Of a DNA stretch of 64,000 nt, positions 1 to 10,370 are shown one piece after another; position 1 is the first letter of the stretch, and each line of letters starts with the position of its first letter. A model generated the notes under the pieces. It ran no database searches. It was not told where the DNA came from and saw nothing but the letters and a program-made list of their open reading frames with translations. Both the position numbers and the translations under genes were made by a program. This DNA is from Erodium maritimum. Taxonomy: Eukaryota; Streptophyta; Magnoliopsida; Geraniales; Geraniaceae. Where the stretch lies: NCBI GenBank assembly GCA_963921825.1, contig OY997593.1:40253111-40317110 (forward strand), given 5' to 3'.

Positions 1-1739
1 GCCCACCCAAGACATAAATTAAACAGTCAACCTCTGGGCATGGTCATATGCCTCCAGTAATTCTAATATCGCTAAGTTCTCTGTTCCTACGACACTACTA
101 AGTGTCACATGCTTTTCTCATAAACGCTACGTTCCCGTATCATGCCTTTCTAATATTCAAAAACTTACTTAACCCACGACACCCCGGTATCACATGCAAT
201 TCTACTGTTAACTTTCCCTAGTCAGGGCCGAGATCCGGATACTTTTCCCTACCTCGTATATATCTCTAAAAGTGCTCAACTAAGCCCCAGCGTGATCCTA
301 GTCACTCGCCTAGCTTCCCCTTGCCTCGGTCCGCAGCACGATCTAAAAGAACACATTTTTTAATGCACTTTAAACTCGCAGGAATAAACTGAAATTTAAT
401 AAACTTAACGCCCAAACGTAACCCCGACAATGTCGATCACTCCCAGACTTCACAATTAATCGACATTGTCGATAAAGGACTCGTAAAGGCCCGATTCGCC
501 CGACATGGCGAATCTGCCCGGGTTTTGGAAATGCCCTTCCGGGGCTTCAAAAGTTCCCGTTTTCGTTTCTACGGTCTTAGAATAATTCAAGGGTTCCTAT
601 TCACTTGACGGAATCGAATTCCGACTTCCGAGTCAATTAATTAACGTTTCAAGTATCTAAAACTCGTTAATTACAACTTTTCCAATTTAATTCCAAATTT
701 CGATTCGGTTATGGATAAATGGTCCGGGGAACATTTTAAACCACCCGAACACTAAATCCGAGTACCCGAGCACGTGGGCCCCACCCAACCCAACTTGGCC
801 TTGGGCCCTAGGGTTCAATTGGGCCACATACACCATGGTGGTGGCTGGTCCCAGCTTCGACCAGCCACCCCATGGCCGGCCGGCCACCACCCACGGTGGC
901 CGGAGCTCCTCCCGAGCTTCCGGTCACCGGAAAACGTCAAAACTCACCTCCAAACACATCCAAATTGTCTCCAACACTTCCCCAACCTCAATACAACCCT
1001 AAACTAATAGTTTTACTCAAACCCTAACTTTCAAAACTAATCAAATCGACGATCGGTTTAGTACTAACCGTAGAGGAGGACGAGGGGAGTTCGATTCCTC
1101 CAAGCCTTGAGACGATCCAATGGATGGATGACGTGAATAGTGACCAAACCTTAACTCCAAGCTCTCTTCTTCTCCTTCTCCTTCTCTTTCTAACTTCTCT
1201 CTTCTTTTCCTTTTTTTTTCTCTTTTGATTTAGTGTTGGCCGAACCCCCCCCCCCCTTATCTCTCTTCATTTTCCCCCCAAAACCTAACACCACAACTTG
1301 GTTGACAAGTGGCAAGGTGGGTCCCACACCTTTTGGGAAAATATCTATTAGATATTTTTCAATCAGAATCGCAAAAATCGGACGTTTCGGGCCCCGAACG
1401 GGCACTTTTTCCAAGAAATTACGAAACTTGGCGGGCTACAAGGAAACGGCTCAACTAAGACCGCTGCGACGACGACTAAGCTTTTTGGATCCAAAACGGT
1501 CCTCGAATGGACCAAAACATCGCTCGGTTGACTTTTCCAGCGAAAAGTCAACTTTTCCCAAATTGATCAGAAAGTTGCCCTGGGTCCCCCGGAACTCACT
1601 TTGGTCGATAACGGGGTCAACTTAAGTCCGGTATGACCCTCGGGGTCATTTTAGGTTCAATTAAATGTCTGTCTAAAAAAATTTTAATTTTCCTGTTTTT
1701 CGCAGGTTTGACTGGCGTTGACCGGGAGTGGTTATTACA
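1..1739 (-). mobile_element. Chromovirus (Ty3/gypsy) LTR, left part cut by window edge
   Basis: This is the 5' portion of an LTR read on the minus strand. It begins with TGTAATAACCACTCCCGGTC at 1739 and matches the LTRs at 14678, 19211, 48366 and 61746 in order. Recognisable parts are the TCAAC-rich start, a GGTGGCCGGAGCTCC-type GC-rich inverted repeat near 840-920, and the ACAATGTCG motif near 428. No polypurine tract lies to the right of 1739, so this is either a solo LTR or the 5' LTR of an element running left out of the window. It abuts the foldback element at 1740. Confidence 0.85.
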
Positions 1740-2695
1740 ATATATATATACAGGGGACCTTTCAGGTACAAACCAATCTTTAGATACGAAATACGAATTA
1801 ATCCCAACTTTGGAATCGTAGAATTCCCAAGGCTGCGATTTTGCAAGGCTGAATTTTTTTTATTTTTTTTTCACCAAGTTTCTTATTTTGATCTTTCCCG
1901 CTTCGTTTCAACTCCGATTTAATTTTTTCTTGCGCCAAAAACTTTATTTTTTCAAGATCTATCTATCAAGTAGCATATTGAATATGTTTTGACCAAAAAA
2001 AAACATGTACAAGCAAAAACACAAAATGTCAACCGTGCATTAATGTGTGTATTTGCAAATGCATTTGTATGAATAAGCTAATCTTAATGTATGTGTAAGT
2101 TAATCTTAATTTATTAGCTTACACGTAAAAAACATACATACACATACAAATCAAAATAGTAAGAACATACATTAAGTTTAGCGTATACATACAACTGAAA
2201 CAACATGCATTAAGGTTGGCTTACACATACAAATGAAAATGGCAAGAACATACATTGAAAAATGCATAAACATACATTAAGTTTAGCGTACACATATAAC
2301 CGAAAATTACAAAACATGCAGTTGCAAAAACATATATACAAAACATACATTACGATTAGTTTATTCATACAAATGCAGTTGCAAACACATACATTAATGT
2401 GCGGTTAACAATTTGTGTTTTGCTTGTACATGTCTTTTTCTGCTTCAAAACATATTCAATATGCTACTTGATAGATAGATCTTGAAAAAAGAAAGTTTTT
2501 GGCGCAAGAAACAATTAAATCGGAATTGAAACGAAGCGGGAAAGATCAAAATAAGAAGCTTGGTGAAAAATAAAATAAAAAATTCAGCCTTGCGAATTGC
2601 GATTACATGCGATTCCAAAGCTGGGAATTGGTTCGTATTTCGCAAAAAATTGGCATGGTTGTACCTGAATATTATCCTCTCTCTATATATATAAT
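1740..2695. mobile_element. Foldback-type DNA transposon with long inverted repeats (FB1)
   Basis: The outer arms, roughly 1745-2035 and 2410-2690, are inverted copies of each other. Both contain the core GCGCCAAAAACTTTATTTTTTC or its complement (..GGCGCAAG..), CCCGCTTCGTTTCAACTCCG and GTACCTGAA/TTCAGGTAC. The centre holds short AT-rich direct repeats and no coding capacity. A chromovirus LTR sits exactly at the left end, so the TSD cannot be read. The arms match those of the element at 37390-38690. A Mutator-like or FARE-type foldback origin is plausible but unproven. Confidence 0.75.
2040..2400. repeat. Degenerate internal repeat of FB1
   Basis: Imperfect copies of a unit of about 30-55 bp, built around ACATACATTAAGTTTAGCGTA and CACATACAAATG, fill the loop between the FB1 arms. 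No open reading frame of note is present. Confidence 0.6.
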
Positions 2696-2782
2696 ATGAT
2701 AACTTAATCTAACAAAATGATATTTTTGTTAATTTGATTAATTCGGTTATCTAGTTATAGTAATCAAAATCAAATCTAGTTA

Positions 2783-3085
2783 TTCAATGTTTAACTTCAT
2801 GCTTCTTGTGTTCAATTGATCAATTAATTTATGGACATGACAAAGTGATTTACATATAAATTAAATGTCAATATAAGATTACTTCATGTTTCTTGTATTC
2901 AATTTATCACTTTATGGACATGAAGCATGAAGTTTATGTATAAAATTTCAATATCAATATAAGATAAATCCATGCTTCTTGTGTTCAATGATCACTTAAT
3001 TTATGGACATGACAAAGTGATTTACATGTAAAATTGAACGCCAGTATAAGACAACTTCATGCTTCTTGTATTCAATTGATGACTT
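2783..3085. repeat. Tandem repeat, about 88-bp unit, 3.4 copies
   Basis: The phrase CTTCATGCTTCTTGTGTTCA recurs with small changes at about 2794, 2882, 2969 and 3055. Each is followed by TTTATGGACATGACAAAGTG-like sequence. The spacing of 86-89 bp defines a short AT-rich minisatellite between FB1 and LINE-B. I see no coding function. Confidence 0.8.
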
Positions 3086-4035
3086 TATGGAAGAATCTAC
3101 ACATCATAGTAAAACATGACTCCATCTCTCTCTATTGAATCTTTTGACTGGTCGTCGGCCGCGAGCACCATCTCCGGCAGGTCTGTTTCTACACCAACGA
3201 ATAGAGAGATCAATAGTCTTGGCTTCCCCTTTGGTTTGCCCAATCCTTCAATTGCTTCTATGATCAGTAAGTTCGAAACCTCCCAACCGGAAATTGCAGG
3301 CCCTTCCGCAAATCGATCTCGCTCCTCATCTCCAGTTCCTCCGTCTCGCTCTGGTTGGGAGGAGGATCCTTGCAGGCTTTTTGTAAGAAATTTTCCCTCC
3401 CTCGCCAAGGAACCCTGGGTCAACCTGATATTCTCTACTCATGGTGTTGTTGAAGGGATTTATCTCAGCAAGAGATCGGTTACGTTGGGTCGCCCATTTT
3501 GATTCATTCACTCAGCCTCTCCTGAGGATAGCAAACGAATGTCTAACGCTTTAAATGGAAAACGCTTCGTCGGACGGAAGATTCTGGTAGTGCCGGCCTG
3601 GTTGGATCGTAAACGCAAAGCTAGGTCATCCTAGAAACCCTCTGCTTCTATTGCTTTAGATTCCCCTGGTCTCATTCTCTGTCCTCAGGAGTTCCTGTTG
3701 ATGATTTGCTTGACAAGGCACTCTCTAGCTCGATTGGCATTGTGCATTCATCCTCTTCCTCTACTAAATTATTAGAGGCTATTTCTGCTACTGGTTATCA
3801 CCATTTCAAGCTAAAAAGCTTCGGGAACAGAGTGTTCATGATTTCTACATCTAATTCAGAAAAGAATTGAAGCGTCCTATCTCCGTGGTTTGACATTGTT
3901 CGATCAACTGGAGATCTCTTGACTCAGGCTGGTTTTTTTCACTGGGCGTCAGTCTCAAGTCTCATCATTCAAGGTTGGAGCTACGAAAATTTTATGAAAA
4001 TTGGGAAAGGCTTAGGGTATGTCCTTCAGGTTCTT
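3086..4035 (+). mobile_element. LINE-B, 5' part: ORF1 with RNA-recognition motif
   Basis: ORF1 opens at the ATG at 3117 (reads MTPSLSIESFDWSS). At 3365-3500 it contains an RRM-like stretch, DPCRLFVRNFPSLAKEPW, closely resembling LINE-A ORF1 (DPCKLFICNFPSSVKEPW). The frame is broken after about 128 residues, but homology continues to 4030 (RVFMISTSNSEKN, then PWFDIVRSTGDLLTQ), matching LINE-A at 5490-5580. Plant L1 ORF1 proteins bind LINE RNA. The element is interrupted at 4036 by an LTR and resumes at 10371; the flanks TTCTT and TTCTG support a simple insertion. Non-functional by its frame breaks. Confidence 0.85.
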
Positions 4036-4450
4036 TGATGTGAACGTAAAATGCATCTATTCTAGATGTTTGTAGCTCACATTTCTAAGCTTTTCAGTCC
4101 CGGGATTATGTGATTTAATGTATTTCTCTCTATATTTATGAATGGTCTCTTTTTATGGGTAATTAGGAGTTTGAAGTGAAATAAAGAGTTTTGGAGCTAA
4201 ATGGAGCAAAAATCAGCTTATGGAATTTTGAAGTCTGGCTGATCTTGTAAAGGGCATAACTTTCTCATCCGAACTCCGATTTTCGCCGTTACATATCAAA
4301 TCGAAGGGAATTCAATTATCTACAACTTTGATGAAGGATTCGCCACTGTCAAATATTCACGCTGGCCGCACAGCGTGCAACAAACGTGCGCACACAGATT
4401 TTGTTATTTTTTTGGCAAATTTCCCGTCTTATCCCTAGGGTTTAATGATG

Positions 4451-4459
4451 TATAAATAG
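4451..4459 (+). promoter_or_regulatory. TATA box of the solo LTR
   Basis: TATAAATAG sits in the AT-rich middle of the LTR, as expected for the U3 promoter of an LTR. A start site about 30 bp downstream would be usual. This supports the plus orientation. Confidence 0.5.
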
Positions 4460-4704
4460 AATTTTAGGGATTGTAATCAGGGAATCACGGAATTCAGAGG
4501 AGAAACATACTTGGGAGGAGCTTTTGGAGACTTTGCGTAGAGAGATCGAAGATCAAACAAGAGTTCTCACACCACTTTTGAAGGTTTTTCATAGTTTGGA
4601 TTCAACTGTAATACTTATAACGTGATGACATATCCATTAACAAGTGTAGTGCGTCTCTCCGACCGGCTCTTCTGATGATCTGATCTGACCGGCTCTCCGG
4701 TCGA

Positions 4705-6434
4705 ATGCTTTTGAATTCAATCTCTATCTCTTCTCTTCTGTGGACTGCCGGCGCCAAGGACGATTCTCCTCCATTGCAAGCCATGGCCTTGCCTGCTCCT
4801 GATCGATGGCCGATGTCAAATTCTGGAGCCTCTTCTGTAGGACAAATCATCTCTGGCAAATCTGTGACCACTCCCGTACCCTCGTTGGCCTCCTTTATTT
4901 GCAAGTTTGACAAACCTCAGGCACCCTTGGTTGATGTTCCTCCTTCATTAGCAGAGCACATTGCAGGCGCTACTTCTCCCTCCCCAAAATCTTCAAAGGA
5001 AATTGATCCTTGCAAGCTTTTCATATGCAACTTTCCTTCGTCGGTAAAGGAACCTTGGTTATTCCGAACTTTCTCCGAGATTGGGGAGGTCTCTGGAGTT
5101 TTTATGAGCAAGCGCTCTACTGCCTCAGGCCAGAAATTTTGTTTTATCCACACCTCTGCTGATTATTCTCAGAAGATGATAGATGCTTTGATTGGCAAGC
5201 ATTTTTCTGGTAAAAGATTGCTAGTGGTCCATGCTTGGCTGAAGGATTCAAAGTAGAGCTCTAAAACATATTGGAAGCCTCCCTCGTCTAGGCAGCCTCC
5301 CTCTGCCATTGCTAGTGTTCCTGTCAGACCTATTGGAATTATTCAAGGTGTAGTTGATGCTACCTTGATGTCTCAAGCCCTCGCCAGTGTTATTGGGACC
5401 TCTCATTCCTTGGTTTCTAGTTCATCCATCAAAGTTGATCTTCATAATGTTGGCCTGATTCAGTTTAGTATTAAAGGCTTTGGTAACAGGGTTTTCATAA
5501 TATCCTCTTCTTATGTGGATGAAAATTGGGATGCTCTATCCCCTTGGTTTGACATAGTGCGTTCTTCTGGCAATCTTCTCACTCGACCTGACCTCTTTCA
5601 ATGGTGCTCGGTTTTAGGTATTCCTATCCAAGGTTGGAACTCAGACACGATCAATGCAATTGGTTCTGCTCTAGGAGAGGTCTTGCATATTATCAGAGCT
5701 GATTATGAGAGACTTTTTTTTCCTCTTTCACAGCTCTGATCGTCTCTCATCCAAGCAATTATCTTTTCATTTGGACGGAATTACATCCTTGATCTGAGTG
5801 GATTCGATTAAGGCTGATGTTGGTCTACGGTCGGCTCCGGCAACATCCTCATATCCTCCTTCATCGGAGATGGAAATGCCGGTGAATCATAGCTCGCCCG
5901 ATTCTTCTGCTCACCCAACTGATTTTAAAAATTCAAATCTGGTATCCAAAGTCGATGCTACCTGATAACGATAGATCCCCTCTTTCCAGTCAGGGTTTCG
6001 AAGATTTTGAAGACTCGTTTTTGGGGTCTCCCTCGCCCACACCCGTTCCTGACTCCTCGTTGGGCCTTTCCTCAGTCCAAATTTATAAGGATCCCTATTC
6101 TCCTTTTACTCTGGTTTTGCGTGAGCCACAAGCTATTGCACCTCTTCCTGTTTCTAGTCGGTCTCGTACCAAGAAACGTGCGTTTAAGGTCTTTGGACCT
6201 TCGAAATAGCCTTCTCCGAGCAGTTTGAGGAAAAGAAAAGATGATGCTTGGAATTATGTCAAGAAAGTTGGTCACAAGGCCTTAGAAAAGGGTGCAGATA
6301 TCAGAGAGCAATTCGAAAACCTTGATGCTGAAGTTTCTAGTAAGCTTCTCATAGAAGAGACTGAATTCTCAGATCCTGTGATTGATTCGGGTGGGGGTAC
6401 TCTTTTCCTCCTCCCCTCTCCTCATCTTTCCTGA
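4705..6434 (+). pseudogene. LINE-A ORF1 (RRM-type nucleic-acid-binding protein), broken
   Basis: The reading frame from 4705 gives 183 residues. Residues about 97-180 form an RRM-like fold: RNP2-like KLFICNF, then SGVFMSKRS, then RNP1-like QKFCFIHT, then KRLLVVHAWL. A TAG at 5254 ends this frame. Homology continues at 5365-5739 (GFGNRVFIISSSYVDENWD, PWFDIV, a conserved block of this LINE family), 5955-6209 and 6225-6434. The C-terminal piece (DRSPLSSQGFEDFEDSFLGS) is shared with LINE-B at 10690-10760. In plant L1 elements ORF1 binds the element's RNA. Several stops separate the pieces. The start may be 4705 or the in-frame Met near 4783. Confidence 0.8.
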
Positions 6435-6437
6435 ATT

Positions 6438-9326
6438 ATGAGGCTCCTCTCGTGGAATTTGAGAGGAGCAAACTCCTCACAAAAGAGGAGAGATCTTAAG
6501 AGGGTTTTGCTCACTTCCAAGCCCGATTTTGTCCTTATTCAAGAAACTAAGATTTCGGACGTTACCTAAGTGTTCCTTCGAGAATGTGGCTTATTTACTA
6601 GGTTGGCGTTTTTGTGCTATTCCCTCTGATGGTGCTTCATGAGGTGTTTTATCTGCTTGGAAAGAATCGACCTTTGCTCTATCTGCATCAAAACCAGTTG
6701 GCAATGCACTATTTTGGTCTGGTACTTATCTTCCCTCTTCTCTGAATGTGTACATTGTTAACATTTATGGCCCTTGTTCTTTGGTTGGTCGTCGTGACTT
6801 ATGGGACTTGGTTATTCTTGAATGTCCTCACATTGGTGATAATTTAGTCTTGGGTGGTGACTTTAACTCTGTTTTGGTTGATGAAGAGAGACGTAATTGT
6901 TCGACTAGTAGCATGGATTGCTCTGTTTTCTATGATTTTCTGCAAGAGATGGGTTTACTAGATCTGAACATGGTGGGTGCAAGTTTCACCTAGTATGGAG
7001 GTGGTTCCAAGGCTTCTCGCTTGGACCGTTTCCTTGTATCTACTCAGATGCTTGCACATTTTGACTCCTTTATCCAGAAAGGACTCCTTCGTTCTTTATC
7101 GGATCACCGCCCTTTGTTGCTCTATTCAGCTTCAGTGAACTGGGGACCAAAGCCAACCCGTTTCATAAATGCTTGGACAGAGCACAAAATTTTCAAATCC
7201 GATGTGCATGCGTTCTGGAGTTCTTATACTTGTCAAGGTTCATCATCCTATTGTCTTTGGTACAAGCTTAAGAGACTTAGAATTGATTTACAGAAGTGGA
7301 ACCGTGAATTTTTTGGTCGAGTTGACAGGGAAATTGATCATCTCGTTTCTGAGATTGACAAGCTTGATGTTCTTCTGGATGAACGGGATCTCTTGGATGC
7401 TGAGAGTATCAACATGTCTTTGCTGTGGGTTGATCTAATTCGTAAACAAAGATCGTTGGCCTACATTTAGAGCCAAAAGGCTTGAGTAAACTGGAACAAA
7501 AGGGGGGAAATTTGTTCTCGATTCTATCATCGAATTGCAAATCTCCGAGCTTCAAGGAACCGTATTGTTCAAGTGCAGGTCAGAGAGTTTCTGCTAACTG
7601 ATCCTGTTGAGATTAAATCTCAGGTAGCTTCCCATTTTCAGCAGTGCTTTGCTAAGCCTTTAGTGCCTTGCCTCCCCTTGCAGGATTTACCGTTTGGTCG
7701 TATATCTGCGTTCCAATCTTCAGGTTTAATCGAACCTTTTTCTATAAATGAAATTGTTGCTGCGATTCACGACTGTGGTTTAGAAAAGGCACCCGAGACG
7801 GACGGGTTTTCGCTCCTCTTCTTCAAGACCTGTTGGGAAATAGTTAAAGATAATATACTCCGCTTCTTTGTAGAATTTTTTTGCCTCGGGGAGCATTGAC
7901 AAGGGAATTAATTCGACATTTCTCACGCTTATTCCAAAGAAAATTCATGCAGAGAGATTTAATGATTTTAGACCAATAAGTCTAATTTCATCCCCTTATA
8001 AGATTCTTTCGAAGGTTTTAGCAAATCGCCTTCGTCAGGTCTTAAACGATGTTATCAGTGATTCCCAATCGGGTTTTTTTGTTGGCAGGCAACTTGTGGA
8101 TGAGGTTCTTATTGCCTCAGAGGTCCTTGATTTGGCAGGTTGGTGTTGATTAAATCAACCTTGTCTGCTTTGCCTGTTTTTTTATGTCTCTTTTCAGGGC
8201 ACCTAAACAAGTTCTGGCTGAACTTGAGGCATGGAGGAGAAGATTTTTATGGCATAATAAGGCTAATTCCCGATTCTGTGCAAGGTTCGTTGGTCCATTG
8301 TTTGCAGACATAAATCTGATGGTGGTCTGGGTATCAGAGAGTTGGACAATATTAATTGAAGCCTCTTGGCTAAATGGTTTTGGCGCTTTGCTTCTGATAA
8401 GGACTCTTTGTGGAAGCGTGCTCTATGTGCCAAGTATGGATGACGCCTTTCTGAATTGGACCTCACAACACTTGACAGACCTGGTTCTTGTTTTTTATTT
8501 AGACATATTTTGTCTTTGCTGATGATCCGAGCTTTAGAACCATCTTTGGATATCAGAGAGTATCCATTGGTGTCTTGGGGAGGGTGATCGTATTCTCTTT
8601 TGGCAGGATATTTGGGTTGTGAATTCAGCTCTCTGTTACCATTACCCTCGGTTGTATGCCATTTGTGCTAATAAATGGGCTCGCGTTTATGAAGTTTGGG
8701 ATGTTGGTTCTTGGGAATTCGAGTATCGCCGTCCTTTTCTGTTTATCCAAGAAAATGAAGAATCGGAGTCTCTTATCGCTCTTCTGACCACCGTGCTTGT
8801 TAGGCCTGGATCACCCGACATAATTTCTTGGTCTCAAAGAGAACGAGGCTTCTGTTCGTCTTCTATTTATCTACTTTTGCAAGATTCTACTACCTCCCCT
8901 GAGCCTTGGACTAGCTTCCTCTAGGTTAAGAACCTTCCTCCAAAATATAGCTCTTTGATCTGGTTAATGGTCCATAATGCCATTCCAACCAAAACTATTT
9001 TGGAGGAAAGAGGCTTACGTATCTCCTTGCAGGATATGTTTTGTAGCTTGTGTTGCAAAGTCTTTGAAGATTGTGCTCATTTGTTCCTTCATTGTACCTT
9101 TGCTTGGTCTTTGTGGTCCAGAGTCTTTCGTTGGTGTTCCTTTTTATGGGTGACCCCGGGAGATTATGTAGCTATGCTTTACGCTTGGAAAGTTTTTGAT
9201 AGGCCTCTTTGGACCGTGTGGGTGAAGGTGGGTTATCTCTGTTTCTGGCACATTTGGATACATCATAATGCTGTGATTTTCAGGAATTCTGTGGAGAGTT
9301 TGGACTCCATTTTTTCTAAGTTGTAG
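6438..9326 (+). pseudogene. LINE-A ORF2 (endonuclease, reverse transcriptase, zinc-binding tail), broken
   Basis: It starts with the ATG at 6438 (MRLLSWNLRGANSS). Apurinic endonuclease motifs are visible in order: LLSWNLRG, LIQETK, NIYGP, GGDFNS, ASFT.YGGGSKASRLDR and SDHRP. The reverse-transcriptase part keeps TLIPKK and FRPISLIS (7930-8000), then jumps near 8138 from EVLDLAG to a stretch equal to LINE-B 13520 onward. About 670 bases including the catalytic palm are lost. The C-terminal zinc-binding domain (zf-RVT; CSLCCKVFEDCAHLFLHC at about 9040-9100) ends at 9326. In-frame stops also occur, for example at 6567, 6991 and 8922. It belongs to the plant L1 family; the protein cannot be active. 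Confidence 0.88.
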
Positions 9327-10370
9327 CTCCATTCTTTCAGTATATGCAGGATGGCAGGAGACATTCAAGAGAATGTCAACCTATCTACTTGGTTGAATTC
9401 TCCCTCTTGTTGCATTTTGCTTTCTTGCAGGAATTGATTTTTCTTCTGTTTTTCTTGTTTTGAAGGTTATTGGGTTTTTACCCCAGCCTTTGTAAATCTC
9501 TTTATTTCAAAGTCTATCAATAAATCATCATTTATCAAAGAAAAAAAACTTTGATACTTATATTTCTTTTTCAGTCAATACGATTATCATTGTTCTTATT
9601 ATTTCTATGTGTTCTTATTCCATTGATATGAACTAAAAACCTCATTGATCTAGGGCTAGGGGAACGATGCGATGATTTGAATTAACGTGTTTTGGTTGTA
9701 CATTTGAAAAATTAATATCTAGGATATCGTTTATTTAATTCTACTCTTAATGCTTTGTTGCCTTGATCACGTGATGCATGATTTAATTATATTAACCACC
9801 AATTGAGAAATGAGGTTAATGTGAGGAAATAAGAATTAAATAGCTCGGGGTTTAATCTAAGCCAGAATATGGTTAGACTGACATGAGTGCAATAGCTATA
9901 GGAGTAAAACCTGAAAGTTAGAAGAATTCATAGATAGTAATGCTATATACCGCTCTACACCTAGATTAGAGATAATTGGGCGGACTGAGTATGTTAGGGT
10001 CCCAATAGGATCGAGAGATGGTTAGGACTACATTGAGAGGATTCTTGTTTCCCTTAGAATAGTATTAGTTGCAAATGTATATCGAATCACATTAAGTCAT
10101 TCATCACATTCAAACCCCGCTAATGTCCTAGATCGCCTTTTATCTCTAATTCACAATCCTTCTGTGATCTTGTGCTCTATTTTCGGATCATATATTTATT
10201 CTCATTATTTGTATGAAATTATCTTTTACAAATCAAAACAAATCATTGTTATAGGAATAGCTTGAGTAACGAATTAATTAACTAAAGTGCTTGTCTAATT
10301 GCTCCCTTGGGTACGATATCTCGGACTAAACCCCGAATACTACTTGACGAACGGTACGCTTGCCGTGCCA

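Larger units (their letters stand above)
4620..9550 (+). mobile_element. LINE-A, near-full-length plant L1-type LINE
   Basis: The element has ORF1, ORF2, a 3' UTR (TTATTTCAAAGTCTATCAAT) and a short A-rich tail ending near 9549. The sequence ATACTTATA flanks it at 4611-4619 and 9554-9562 and extends imperfectly, which fits a target-site duplication. It is inserted in a solo LTR that is itself inserted in LINE-B, a member of the same LINE family, so LINE-A is the younger copy. It retains its 5' end but has an internal deletion in the reverse-transcriptase region and several stops, so it is dead. Confidence 0.88.
4036..10370 (+). mobile_element. Solo LTR, probably non-chromovirus Ty3/gypsy, split by LINE-A
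   Basis: The LTR runs 4036-4619 and 9563-10370, about 1.4 kb without its insert. It starts TGATGTGAAC and ends GCTTGCCGTGCCA. The 3' end motif (ACGGTACGCTTGCCGTG) resembles Tat/Athila-type LTRs. Flanks TTCTT (4031-4035) and TTCTG (10371-10375) fit a near-perfect 5-bp TSD in LINE-B. No primer-binding site or internal region is present, so it looks like a solo LTR. It is a fossil carrying a later LINE insertion. Confidence 0.72.
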
